Positions 32,721 to 41,310 of a stretch of 64,000 nt of DNA are shown piece after piece (position 1 is the stretch's first letter; each line of letters begins with the position of its first letter). This DNA comes from Lachnoclostridium phytofermentans (GTDB lineage: Bacteria > Bacillota > Clostridia > Lachnospirales > Lachnospiraceae), in assembly GCF_000733755.1 (NCBI RefSeq), contig NZ_JPOF01000001.1:476001-540000 (forward strand). The letters run 5' to 3'. A program made the position numbers and the translations under genes. Under the pieces are notes generated by a model that ran no database searches, had not been told where the DNA came from, and saw only the letters and a program-made list of their open reading frames with translations.

Positions 32721-35126
32721 ATGATTAAAGTTGTGAAACGGGATGGTGAAATAGCCGAATTTGCGCTTTCAAAAATCAGTAGTGCCATAGCGAAAGCATT
32801 CAATGCTACGCAAAAACTTTATAACGAGGATATCATTAATTTGCTGTCCTTGCGTGTTACATCAGATTTTCAAACCAAGTTGAAAGACAGTACGGTTACG
32901 GTGGAAGATATTCAAGACAGTGTAGAGCATATACTTGAACAATCTGGATATACCGATGTAGCAAAAGCTTATATTCTTTATCGTAAGAATAGGGAAAAAA
33001 TACGTAATATGAAATCTACTATTTTAGATTATAAAGAAATTGTAGATACGTATGTAAAGGAAGAAGACTGGAGAGTAAAGGAAAATTCTACAGTTACTTA
33101 TTCCGTTGGAGGATTAATTCTACATAATTCTGGAGCGATAACTGCAAATTATTGGCTGTCAGAGATTTATGATGAGGAAATAGCAAATGCCCATCGTAAC
33201 GCTGACCTACATATTCATGATTTATCGATGTTAACAGGTTATTGCGCAGGTTGGTCTTTAAAACAACTTATCAAAGAAGGGCTTGGTGGTATTCCAGGTA
33301 AAATTACCTCATCGCCAGCAAAACACCTTTCCACACTATGTAACCAGATGGTAAACTTCTTAGGCATCATGCAGAATGAATGGGCTGGCGCTCAGGCTTT
33401 CTCCTCCTTTGATACTTACCTGGCTCCATTTGTGAAAGTAGACAACTTAAGTTATGATGAAGTAAAGCAGTGTATTCAATGCTTTATCTATGGAGTGAAT
33501 ACTCCAAGTCGTTGGGGAACACAAGCACCATTCTCCAATATTACGTTAGACTGGACAGTGCCGAATGATTTAGCGGAACTGCCATGTATTGTCGGCGGAA
33601 AAGAGATGGATTTTAAATATAAAGCTTGTAAGAAAGAGATGGATTTAGTAAACAAAGCCTTTATCGAAATAATGATAGAGGGTGATGCGAATGGTCGTGG
33701 TTTCCAATATCCTATTCCAACTTACTCCATCACAAAGGATTTTGATTGGTCAGATACAGAGAACAATCGTTTATTATTTGAAATGACAGCAAAGTATGGA
33801 ACACCTTATTTCTCTAATTACATTAACTCTGATATGGAGCCAAGTGATGTTCGTTCGATGTGCTGCCGTCTCAGACTTGATCTTCGTGAATTACGTAAAA
33901 AGACGGGTGGTTTCTTTGGGAGTGGTGAAAGCACTGGCTCGGTGGGCGTTGTTACGATTAATATGCCGCGAATTGCATATGTATCAGCAAATCCAGCTGA
34001 ATTTTATCAAAGACTTGATCGTATGATGGACATCTCAGCAAGATCCTTAAAGGTAAAGAGAAAGGTTATCACGAAATTATTGGAAGAAGGATTATATCCA
34101 TACACGAAACGTTATCTTGGAACCTTTGATAACCATTTCTCGACCATTGGATTAATTGGAATGAATGAAGTTGGACTGAATGCAAGATGGCTTGGCAAAG
34201 ATATGACAGATAAGAAAACGCAACAATTTACAGTGGAAGTTTTAAATCATATGAGAGAACGTCTTGGTGATTATCAGGTAGAGTATGGAGATTTATATAA
34301 TCTAGAAGCAACACCTGCGGAATCCACCAGTTATCGTCTAGCAAAGCATGATAGAAAACGTTGGTCGGATATTTTAACAGCGGGTAAAGAAGGAGATGCG
34401 CCTTATTATACAAATAGTTCTCATCTTCCAGTAGATTATACTGATGATGTTTTCTCTGCGCTCGATGTTCAGGATCAGTTGCAAACGTTGTATACTTCTG
34501 GTACTGTATTCCACGCTTTCTTGGGTGAAAAATTACCTGACTGGAAAGCTGCAGCTAAGTTAGTGCGAACGATTTCTGAAAACTATAAATTACCTTATTA
34601 TACGATGTCACCAACCTACTCCATCTGTAAAAATCATGGATATATCAAAGGAGAGAACTTTGTATGTCCAGAATGTGGGGAACCAGCAGAAGTTTATAGT
34701 AGAATTACAGGATATTATCGACCAGTGCAAAACTGGAATGAAGGTAAATCACAAGAGTATAAAAATAGGGTGGAGTACAATCTATCACACGCATTGCATG
34801 CCAGTGATTTGCCTCGTACGGAAAATGGTTTAGAGGAAGTTGCGGTTACTTTAAATGTTGATGATAATGAGGGAGAGTTATCAAAGGATGGTTGTTATTT
34901 ATTTACGACAAAGACATGCCCAAATTGTAAACTGGTAAAAGGATATTTGGATGGTGTGGATTATCAAGTGGTAGATGCTGAGGAGAATATAGAGTTAGCA
35001 AAGCAATATCACATCATGCAAGCGCCTACGCTATTAGTGGTAAAAGAAGGAATGGCAACCAAGTATGTGAATGCTTCCAACATAAAGCAATTTGTAGATT
35101 TAGAGAGCGCTTATGTACTACACTAG
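32721..35126 (+). CDS. nrdD: Anaerobic ribonucleoside-triphosphate reductase with C-terminal redoxin domain
   Basis: Class III ribonucleotide reductase makes deoxynucleotides without oxygen. An N-terminal ATP-cone (about residues 1-90, VVKRDGEIAEFALSKI) senses dATP/ATP. The catalytic barrel contains FLGIMQNEWAGAQAFSS and NTPSRWGTQAPFSN. The glycyl-radical region reads CPECG ... RITGYYRPVQNWN, with the zinc Cys just before it. After this the protein goes on for about 90 residues into a glutaredoxin/thioredoxin-like domain with a CPNC active site and a cis-Pro in QAPTL. At 801 residues it is longer than usual. No nrdG activase gene is adjacent. Transcription probably depends on NrdR. Confidence 0.94.
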   Translation: MIKVVKRDGEIAEFALSKISSAIAKAFNATQKLYNEDIINLLSLRVTSDFQTKLKDSTVTVEDIQDSVEHILEQSGYTDVAKAYILYRKNREKIRNMKSTILDYKEIVDTYVKEEDWRVKENSTVTYSVGGLILHNSGAITANYWLSEIYDEEIANAHRNADLHIHDLSMLTGYCAGWSLKQLIKEGLGGIPGKITSSPAKHLSTLCNQMVNFLGIMQNEWAGAQAFSSFDTYLAPFVKVDNLSYDEVKQCIQCFIYGVNTPSRWGTQAPFSNITLDWTVPNDLAELPCIVGGKEMDFKYKACKKEMDLVNKAFIEIMIEGDANGRGFQYPIPTYSITKDFDWSDTENNRLLFEMTAKYGTPYFSNYINSDMEPSDVRSMCCRLRLDLRELRKKTGGFFGSGESTGSVGVVTINMPRIAYVSANPAEFYQRLDRMMDISARSLKVKRKVITKLLEEGLYPYTKRYLGTFDNHFSTIGLIGMNEVGLNARWLGKDMTDKKTQQFTVEVLNHMRERLGDYQVEYGDLYNLEATPAESTSYRLAKHDRKRWSDILTAGKEGDAPYYTNSSHLPVDYTDDVFSALDVQDQLQTLYTSGTVFHAFLGEKLPDWKAAAKLVRTISENYKLPYYTMSPTYSICKNHGYIKGENFVCPECGEPAEVYSRITGYYRPVQNWNEGKSQEYKNRVEYNLSHALHASDLPRTENGLEEVAVTLNVDDNEGELSKDGCYLFTTKTCPNCKLVKGYLDGVDYQVVDAEENIELAKQYHIMQAPTLLVVKEGMATKYVNASNIKQFVDLESAYVLH

Positions 35127-35206
35127 ATTCCTATAGTAGTTTGTCGATGTACTTAAACAAGAAGCATAGCGTTAGAATAAGTCTTACAAAAGAATAGTAT
35201 AAGGAT

Positions 35207-35248
35207 AAAAAAGATACAATCATGAGGAAAAGATTGTATCTTTTTTTT
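35207..35248 (+). terminator. Terminator of nrdD
   Basis: GATACAATC and GATTGTATC pair around ATGAGGAAAA, with a run of A before and eight T after. The ISL3 element has inserted within the T-tract. Confidence 0.85.
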
Positions 35249-35249
35249 A

Positions 35250-36685
35250 GGCTCTTTGTCAAGTGTTGGGGTATGATTGGACTCAATCATGCCCCATTAC
35301 TGGATTTAGAGCTGTTTTTATGTAGAGGTTCTAGAAATTCTATTTTTGGGCATGACAAATAAACCTTCGTGCCAGTCTGTTTTTATTTAGTTACAAGAGT
35401 GTAAAATACGGGTACGAAAACGTTCAAAGTTATGGATACCATATGAGGTACGTTTAAGAACCTTAATCTTGTTATTAAAGCCCTCTGTGGAACCGTTTGT
35501 AATTCCGTACTTAAAAGCATTTAATATTTCATTTGACCAATACCGATATGTTGCAGCGCACTTTTCAAACTCTTTAATACCTGAACTTTCAGCATTGCGG
35601 ATCCATTCATAGAACTCTGTTCTTTGGATTGAGTACTTTGTATTCTGACAAATATCATAAAACCATTCTTTTAGCATATGTGCTTTTCTTAAATCATCAT
35701 TATAAAGTAACATAATGTCACATGCTTTTTTATCCCTATTTTCTAGTTGTTTATACCTTGCTAAAATTAGTTTATGACTGCGTTTATAGTATTTTCTCAT
35801 CGTTGCAGTCATGCTTTTTTGTAGTCTTTTACGTACATTTTCGATGGCCCATGTAACTTGACGAACAAAGTGATATTTATCGATTATGACTTGAGCGTTA
35901 GGGAAAAAGCTATGAGCCAAATCAACATAAGGTTGCCACATATCACATACAAAATACTTTACGCGGTACCGCTCACTTCGGTTTATTTCTTTAAAATAAG
36001 AGGCTAAATGCGCTTGTGAACGATTTGGGAGGATATCCATTATAGAACGTTGCTTTGGATTTACTAGAATACATTGATATTTTCCAGTTTCAGCATTCCC
36101 CTTAAATTCATCAATTGAAATGGCTTCTTTTAAAGAAGGACAAGTATAATGAATAGTATCAAGAATTCGCGCCACAGTTGTAGCTGAGACATTCGCTCGA
36201 CGGGCTACGGTTTTTAAAGTCACGCTTTGTCTAAGTTCATTTACGATGTATTTAGTAAGTCGAGTAGTACGTTGTTGGTAATGTGCTAAAAAATCGTATT
36301 TTTCACTGAATCTTTTACCACATGCACAGCGATAACGTCTTTTTCTAAGTATTAGATAGCAGTCCTTCATCTGAAATGGTAGATCCCTAATAGTCTGTTG
36401 CCTGTAATCATGAACCTTATTTGTCTTAGCACCACAGGAAGGGCAAGTGTGAGTTTTTGCCTTAGTTTCAATAAATATTTTTACAAAAGAATCCGCATGA
36501 ATGATATTTTTTATTTTTACCTCTTTTAAATCTAGTAATTTATTGATACAATAATTATGCATTATTGCAACCTCCTGGTGATTGTTTTGGTAGACTGGCA
36601 CTGGGAGGCTTTTTTATTATTATAAAATAAAATGTTGGAGTAGTGAATTAATTTATTCACATACCCCAACATTTATTATAGAGCC
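35250..36685 (-). mobile_element. Intact ISL3-family insertion sequence
   Basis: The left end begins GGCTCTTTGTCAAG and continues to TGTTGGGGTATG; the right end carries the inverted copy, CATACCCCAACA to AGAGCC. The 8-bp sequence TTTTTTTA flanks both sides as a target duplication, the size typical of ISL3. One full-length transposase is encoded on the minus strand. The insertion lies between nrdD and the diguanylate cyclase and breaks no gene. Confidence 0.92.
35387..36562 (-). CDS. ISL3-family transposase
   Basis: The 391-residue protein has the N-terminal zinc finger of ISL3 transposases (CPSCGAKTNKVHDY ... RRYRCACGKRF), then a helix-turn-helix (LKTVARRANVSATTVARIL) and a DDE core: Asp in ISIDEFKG, Asp in VIIDKYHFVRQV and Glu in GSTEGFNNKIKVLKR. 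The C-terminus is complete. The start is the ATG at 36562, eight bases after CAGGAGG on the minus strand; an upstream in-frame ATG at 36601 has no ribosome site. Confidence 0.93.
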   Translation of the reverse strand: MHNYCINKLLDLKEVKIKNIIHADSFVKIFIETKAKTHTCPSCGAKTNKVHDYRQQTIRDLPFQMKDCYLILRKRRYRCACGKRFSEKYDFLAHYQQRTTRLTKYIVNELRQSVTLKTVARRANVSATTVARILDTIHYTCPSLKEAISIDEFKGNAETGKYQCILVNPKQRSIMDILPNRSQAHLASYFKEINRSERYRVKYFVCDMWQPYVDLAHSFFPNAQVIIDKYHFVRQVTWAIENVRKRLQKSMTATMRKYYKRSHKLILARYKQLENRDKKACDIMLLYNDDLRKAHMLKEWFYDICQNTKYSIQRTEFYEWIRNAESSGIKEFEKCAATYRYWSNEILNAFKYGITNGSTEGFNNKIKVLKRTSYGIHNFERFRTRILHSCN

Positions 36686-36760
36686 TTTTTTTACCTTGTT
36701 AAAATAAGAACAAAAGTTAAGAAATTTTATTTGTTTCTAGGTCAAAAGTCATAGAAAAAT

Positions 36761-36788
36761 TTGATTTTTAATTTATGTATGCTATAAT
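36761..36788 (+). promoter_or_regulatory. Promoter of the diguanylate cyclase gene
   Basis: TTGATT and TATAAT are 16 bp apart. The -10 box lies inside an apparent upstream extension of the reading frame, which argues that translation starts later, at 36907. Confidence 0.6.
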
Positions 36789-36906
36789 AAAGGAAGTATA
36801 TAGAAAAAATCCCCGTGCTTTTGCTTACAGATTCGGTTTTGAAGAAGTTGGCTTGGTGATTTTGTTATCAAACTTATTAGTATTAATATCTCTAAGAGGT
36901 GAGTGG

Positions 36907-38694
36907 ATGGAAGAAAATATGATACTGACAAGAGCATATGTGGGATGTGCTACTTTTGATAGTGACTTTCGTATAAGGGTAGGAGATGAAGGCATCTATC
37001 GCATTATCGATGAAGGGAAATGTTATCCTTATTCTCTTCTCATGTTAATACATACGAAGGAGCAGGAAGAGTTTTGCCATGTGGTTCGAAATTTGAAGGA
37101 AAATGAAGTAAACAGCGGAACTTTTCATATTCGACTAGAGGACGGACAGTTTTATATTACCTATTACATCGTAGAGAATCGTGGAATTCCTTACATGGAT
37201 GGAGTGTTATATCAAATCCGACTTTATAATATCAAGGCATTCCAGCAAGTAATAACAAAACAAAAGTATGAGATTATGGATTATCGAACTATCTTAAGTT
37301 TATCTTATAATCTTTATTTTACTTATAATGTAGATACAACAATTTTTACATATTATTGGATGAGTGGAAATCAAGAAGTTATAGCGGCACAACAACCTCT
37401 TCTTGAGTGGAAGAAAGAAGTATTGGAGAATGGTTATGTAAAAGAACAAGAACAAGCAATTCTTTGTAGCATGTGTGAAGATTTGATGGAAGGAAAATCG
37501 AATTTTTATTACCAGCTCATTAATAGCATCTTAACAAAGGGAAAAGAAGAAGTACGTTGGATTGTTCGAGGTAGTGCAGTTCATGAAAAAATGAAACTAT
37601 CTAGAATTGTTGGAGTGATTGAAATTGAGAAGTTAACAGGGGATGCAAAAGATGATTTCTTTTCCGATTTAATGAATCGTGATGCTTTGACGGGTTTATT
37701 AAATAAGCGAGCGATAACTCAACTTTCAGAACAAAAGATTCAATATGCAGGTAAGGATAAATTCCGATTTTTAATCTTAGACGTTGATAACTTTAAAACA
37801 ATTAATGATACCTATGGCCATATGTTTGGTGATGAGGCTATTGTAAAAGTCGCTAATATTGTAAAAAAGATGGTTGGTGATCATGGGGTCGTCGGAAGAA
37901 TAGGCGGAGATGAATTGTTTGCTATTCTTGAAAATGTGGATGATGAAAAAAGTTTAAGAAATGTTTTAAAGGCAATAAGAGAAAATGTTGCTTATGCTTA
38001 TGTAGGTTCACAAAACAATATTCATGTCACATGTTCCATGGGGTGTGTAGAGTATCCTACCGATGGGATATCGTATAAGGAACTATTTCAGAAAGCAGAC
38101 TATAGCTTATACCTTGCGAAAGAAAAGGGAAAAAATCGTTACATCATCTATAATCCTTTAAAACACGGAGAAATAAGTTGCAAGTCTTTAAATGCTACTC
38201 TTCTTTCGATGGATACCGCGTATGCTGGATGTAATCATACGAATATTTTTTCTAAAATGATTCAATCTTTATATAAAAAGGGAGAAACTGGAATAGAAGA
38301 GGTGTTTTGCCAGTTAGGTGAATTATATCAATTGGAAAAGATTAATGTATATTATGGAGAAGAATTACCACTTATTAGGCATTGGGGGACAACCTATTCC
38401 GAGGATAAGGATGCAAAATATCTGTTAGAACAAGGATATCAGAAAAATTTTTCTGAAAATGGTGTTATTGTACTGGATAATATGAATATCGGTAAATCTT
38501 TACAAGCATATCAGATTTTCATGAGACAAAAATTAACCTTTGTGATGCAAATCATGTTGAAAAAAGATAACACAATCTTTGGATTAATTTCTTTGGAAAG
38601 AACGGTAAAAAAATCTAAGATGTCAGCAGTTGATATTAACAACTTAGAGTTGATATGCCATTTGATAGGAAATATAATCCTAGATAAAACTTAA
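36907..38694 (+). CDS. GGDEF-domain protein (probable diguanylate cyclase)
   Basis: The 595-residue cytosolic protein has an N-terminal sensor-like region (about 1-250, no clear family), a GGDEF domain (DALTGLLNKRA, LDVDNFKTINDTYGH, RIGGDELFAIL), and about 170 further residues resembling a GAF-type regulatory domain. The active-site loop is GGDEL rather than GGDEF/GGEEF. The metal-binding and substrate Asp/Asn residues are present, so synthesis of cyclic di-GMP is plausible but not certain. I see no RxxD product-inhibition site five residues before the loop. ATG 36907 follows AGAGGTGAG; an ATG at 36775 would overlap the promoter. Confidence 0.82.
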   Translation: MEENMILTRAYVGCATFDSDFRIRVGDEGIYRIIDEGKCYPYSLLMLIHTKEQEEFCHVVRNLKENEVNSGTFHIRLEDGQFYITYYIVENRGIPYMDGVLYQIRLYNIKAFQQVITKQKYEIMDYRTILSLSYNLYFTYNVDTTIFTYYWMSGNQEVIAAQQPLLEWKKEVLENGYVKEQEQAILCSMCEDLMEGKSNFYYQLINSILTKGKEEVRWIVRGSAVHEKMKLSRIVGVIEIEKLTGDAKDDFFSDLMNRDALTGLLNKRAITQLSEQKIQYAGKDKFRFLILDVDNFKTINDTYGHMFGDEAIVKVANIVKKMVGDHGVVGRIGGDELFAILENVDDEKSLRNVLKAIRENVAYAYVGSQNNIHVTCSMGCVEYPTDGISYKELFQKADYSLYLAKEKGKNRYIIYNPLKHGEISCKSLNATLLSMDTAYAGCNHTNIFSKMIQSLYKKGETGIEEVFCQLGELYQLEKINVYYGEELPLIRHWGTTYSEDKDAKYLLEQGYQKNFSENGVIVLDNMNIGKSLQAYQIFMRQKLTFVMQIMLKKDNTIFGLISLERTVKKSKMSAVDINNLELICHLIGNIILDKT

Positions 38695-38753
38695 ATTCAT
38701 AGGTGATAAAAGGAAAAAGTATATGTCAAATTGATTACTTCATGAAAAAAAGC

Positions 38754-38782
38754 TTGAAAATTCGTAGATGAAAGACTAATAT
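38754..38782 (+). promoter_or_regulatory. Promoter of ilvE
   Basis: TTGAAA and TAATAT with a 17-bp spacer. Transcription from here would give a 5' leader of about 200 nt. Confidence 0.55.
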
Positions 38783-38907
38783 ATTACATAACACGAACGG
38801 AGCCTAAGGCAAAGGATCGAAAAATCCCCAAATCATTTCTTTGTATGAGGTATCCGTAAGAAATGTAATGTAATTTAGGAGTGAGAAGAAGATCTTTCAC
38901 TAATCAA

Positions 38908-38955
38908 GTTTGTGCTTGCGCTGTCACCACAAACCCAGAAAGAAAAGCAGCGCAA
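38908..38955 (+). promoter_or_regulatory. Candidate H-type pseudoknot in the ilvE leader
   Basis: GTTTGTG (38908-38914) pairs with CACAAAC (38928-38934). TTGCGCTG (38916-38923), inside that loop, pairs with CAGCGCAA (38948-38955). Together they make a pseudoknot with 7- and 8-bp stems, loops of 1 and 4 nt, and a purine-rich third loop of 13 nt. It ends 35 bases before ATG 38991. The two helices may instead be alternatives. Confidence 0.5.
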
Positions 38956-38990
38956 CATAAGGGGAAATATATAGAAAGAAGGATGTACAG

Positions 38991-40061
38991 ATGCTGAATA
39001 TCAGATATGAGAAAACAACTGCACCTAAAGAGCTTCCTGCAGCTGACAATCCATTAAAATTCGGTACTATTTTTACCGATCATATGTTTCTTATGGATTA
39101 TGAAGAAGGAAAGGGATGGCACGATGCTCGAATTGTCCCATATGGCCCAATCTCATTAGAACCATCCGCTATGGTATTTCACTATGGTCAAGAGATGTTT
39201 GAAGGATTAAAAGCATATAAAGCAGAGGATGGAAGAACTTTATTATTCCGCCCTAATAAGAATGCAGAACGTGCAAACAATAGTAATAAGAGACTTTGTA
39301 TGCCAACTATGCCAGAAGAGGATTTTGTTGATGCTGTAAAAGCAGTGGTTAAGATAGATGAAAGATGGATTCCTACAAAACCAGGTACTTCCTTGTATAT
39401 TCGTCCGTTTATCATTGCTACAGATCCATTTCTTGGGGTACGCCCATCCCATCGTTATCTGTTTGCTATCATTTTGTCACCAGTAGGTGCTTACTATCCA
39501 GAAGGATTAAATCCAGTTAAGATTTGGATAGAGGATGAGTATGTCAGAGCAATTAAAGGTGGTATTGGAGAGGCAAAAACAGGTGGTAACTATGTAGCTT
39601 CAATGGCTTCTCAAGTAAAAGCACATGAGGAAGGGTATTCTCAGGTATTATGGTTAGATGGTAAGGAAAGAAAATATATCGAGGAAGTTGGAGCGATGAA
39701 TATTTTCTTTAAGATTAATGGTAAAGTGTTAACGCCAGAATTAAATGGTAGTATATTACCAGGAGTAACCAGAGATTCCGTGCTTACGTTATGTAAGCTT
39801 TGGAACGTTCCAGTAGAGGAAAGAAAAATATCCGTAGAGGAACTTTATGAAGCAAGCAAAGATGGTAGTTTAGAAGAAGTTTTTGGTACCGGAACAGCGG
39901 CTGTAATTTCTCCAGTAGGACACCTTCGTTTTGAAGATCATGTATTAATGGTTGGAGATGGTGGTATTGGAGAACTTAGCCAAAAGATCTATGATACGAT
40001 AACAGGGATTCAATTAGGAAAAATAGAAGATACTCTTGGCTGGACCGTTGAGGTCTCGTAA
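38991..40061 (+). CDS. ilvE: Branched-chain amino acid aminotransferase
   Basis: IlvE is the PLP-dependent enzyme for the last step of leucine, isoleucine and valine synthesis. The 356-residue length and motifs (FHYGQEMFEGLKAY, LYIRPFI, the PLP Lys in EAKTGGNYVAS, GYSQVLWLDG, YIEEVGAMN and GTGTAAVISPVG) fit the type II subfamily shared with eukaryotic enzymes. GAAGGATG precedes ATG 38991. No other ilv or leu gene is nearby, so it is a single-gene unit with its own promoter, leader and terminator. A control by amino-acid supply would fit the leader but no T-box motif is present. Confidence 0.95.
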   Translation: MLNIRYEKTTAPKELPAADNPLKFGTIFTDHMFLMDYEEGKGWHDARIVPYGPISLEPSAMVFHYGQEMFEGLKAYKAEDGRTLLFRPNKNAERANNSNKRLCMPTMPEEDFVDAVKAVVKIDERWIPTKPGTSLYIRPFIIATDPFLGVRPSHRYLFAIILSPVGAYYPEGLNPVKIWIEDEYVRAIKGGIGEAKTGGNYVASMASQVKAHEEGYSQVLWLDGKERKYIEEVGAMNIFFKINGKVLTPELNGSILPGVTRDSVLTLCKLWNVPVEERKISVEELYEASKDGSLEEVFGTGTAAVISPVGHLRFEDHVLMVGDGGIGELSQKIYDTITGIQLGKIEDTLGWTVEVS

Positions 40062-40070
40062 AGGATAAAA

Positions 40071-40121
40071 AAAGAGAGTACGTTATTCTTAGCATGAAAG
40101 AATAGCGTACTCTCTTTTTTT
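40071..40121 (+). terminator. Strong terminator after ilvE
   Basis: AAAGAGAGTACG-TTATTCTT pairs with AAGAATAGCGTACTCTCTTT with one mismatch, and T's follow. The run of A before it makes it usable in both directions. Confidence 0.88.
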
Positions 40122-40183
40122 ATGGAATGTTATACAATGCATCTGGCATAGATTATAAGGTAACAAACGATTCGGAGCAAAAT

Positions 40184-41155
40184 ATGAAAGACAAGGTAAT
40201 CATGTTAGTATTGTTGCTAATCTTCCTATCTCTCATTGGAAGGTTATTCTATGATAAAGCAAAGGAGGAAACTGCGGTAGGGATTATTGGTAAAATAGAG
40301 TATGAATCACTGGATGAGTTAGCCCTTTTTGTTACCTTAGAAAATGAGGTACAGTTAAATAAGCAGGGAATGGTATGGATGGGGGGGAGTAGTATTTGGG
40401 ATCATGACATAACTGCTAGTATCAACGTAGATAGTGGTTATGTAAGTGATGGTGATTTAAGTAGAGAACCGGACTACGTACATCACTATCCAAATCTTTA
40501 TGCAAGATCAGATGCAGAATATAAGTCTCCTTCTGATGGAAGAAAAGTATGTTTTTTAACATTTGATGATGGACCAAGCGCAAATACCTTAAAGGTCTTA
40601 GATGTACTAGATGAAAAAAAAATAAAAGCGACCTTCTTTGTTATTGGTGAGGAAATCACAGAGCAGAATGCTAGTATATTAAAAGAAGTTGTCAATCGAG
40701 GGCATCTTATTGGTGTGCATACTTATGTGCATGATTATGATAAAATTTATAAGTCAGTCGATTCGTTCTTAAAGGATTATGATAAAGCATTTCAAAGAAT
40801 CGAGGAGGTAACTGGAGTACGTCCCTATATTTATCGATTTCCAGGAGGAAGTTATAATCATTATCTAAAGAGAATAAGAAAAGAATTGGTCGCTGAGATG
40901 GATAGAAGAGGGTTTACCTATTATGATTGGAATGTTAGTGGTGAGGATTCCGTAGGTTCCCCAACTGCCTATTCCATTAAGAAAAATATTAGCAGAGATT
41001 TGAATCGGTATCAATGTCCGGTAGTATTATTGCATGATGGCCAAACGAATCCATTAACGGCAAAGGTATTGGGAGGAATTATAGATTATATTGAATCAAA
41101 GGGTTATGAATTTGATACTTTAGATCACCGTGAACCTTGTCAGTTTCGCTGGTAG
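40184..41155 (+). CDS. Polysaccharide deacetylase (NodB domain), membrane anchored
   Basis: The 323-residue protein has an N-terminal membrane segment (VIMLVLLLIFLSLIG) and an extracellular NodB domain. Catalytic and zinc motifs are intact: TFDDGPS (catalytic Asp and metal Asp), HTYVHD (two metal His), RFPGGSYN, DWNVSGED and LLHDG. Such enzymes remove acetyl groups from N-acetylglucosamine in peptidoglycan or another surface glycan, often giving lysozyme resistance; the substrate cannot be told. ATG 40184 follows CGGAG; an ATG at 40127 lies just after the ilvE terminator with no ribosome site. Confidence 0.88.
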   Translation: MKDKVIMLVLLLIFLSLIGRLFYDKAKEETAVGIIGKIEYESLDELALFVTLENEVQLNKQGMVWMGGSSIWDHDITASINVDSGYVSDGDLSREPDYVHHYPNLYARSDAEYKSPSDGRKVCFLTFDDGPSANTLKVLDVLDEKKIKATFFVIGEEITEQNASILKEVVNRGHLIGVHTYVHDYDKIYKSVDSFLKDYDKAFQRIEEVTGVRPYIYRFPGGSYNHYLKRIRKELVAEMDRRGFTYYDWNVSGEDSVGSPTAYSIKKNISRDLNRYQCPVVLLHDGQTNPLTAKVLGGIIDYIESKGYEFDTLDHREPCQFRW

Positions 41156-41177
41156 TGAGAGATATACATAGTATAGG

Positions 41178-41246
41178 AAAAAGGGCTTTTGCATGTTAGG
41201 TTACTTGCTTTTTCTTGGCAGGTAATGATGCAAAAGTCCTTTTTTA
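41178..41246 (+). terminator. Terminator after the deacetylase gene
   Basis: AAAAAGGGCTTTTGCAT pairs with ATGCAAAAGTCCTTTTT (one mismatch) over a 33-nt loop, followed by T's. It also separates the convergent minus-strand gene. Confidence 0.7.
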
Positions 41247-41310
41247 TAACAAGTGAAGTGATTCATTATTCACTTGTTCGTTTGAATGAAAGAGTAAAGA
41301 GGAATACAAA

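Noticed and set aside
36775-36906. N-terminal extension of the GGDEF protein by 44 codons
   Set aside because: The extension contains the -10 box TATAAT and lacks a ribosome site; ATG 36907 has a good one.
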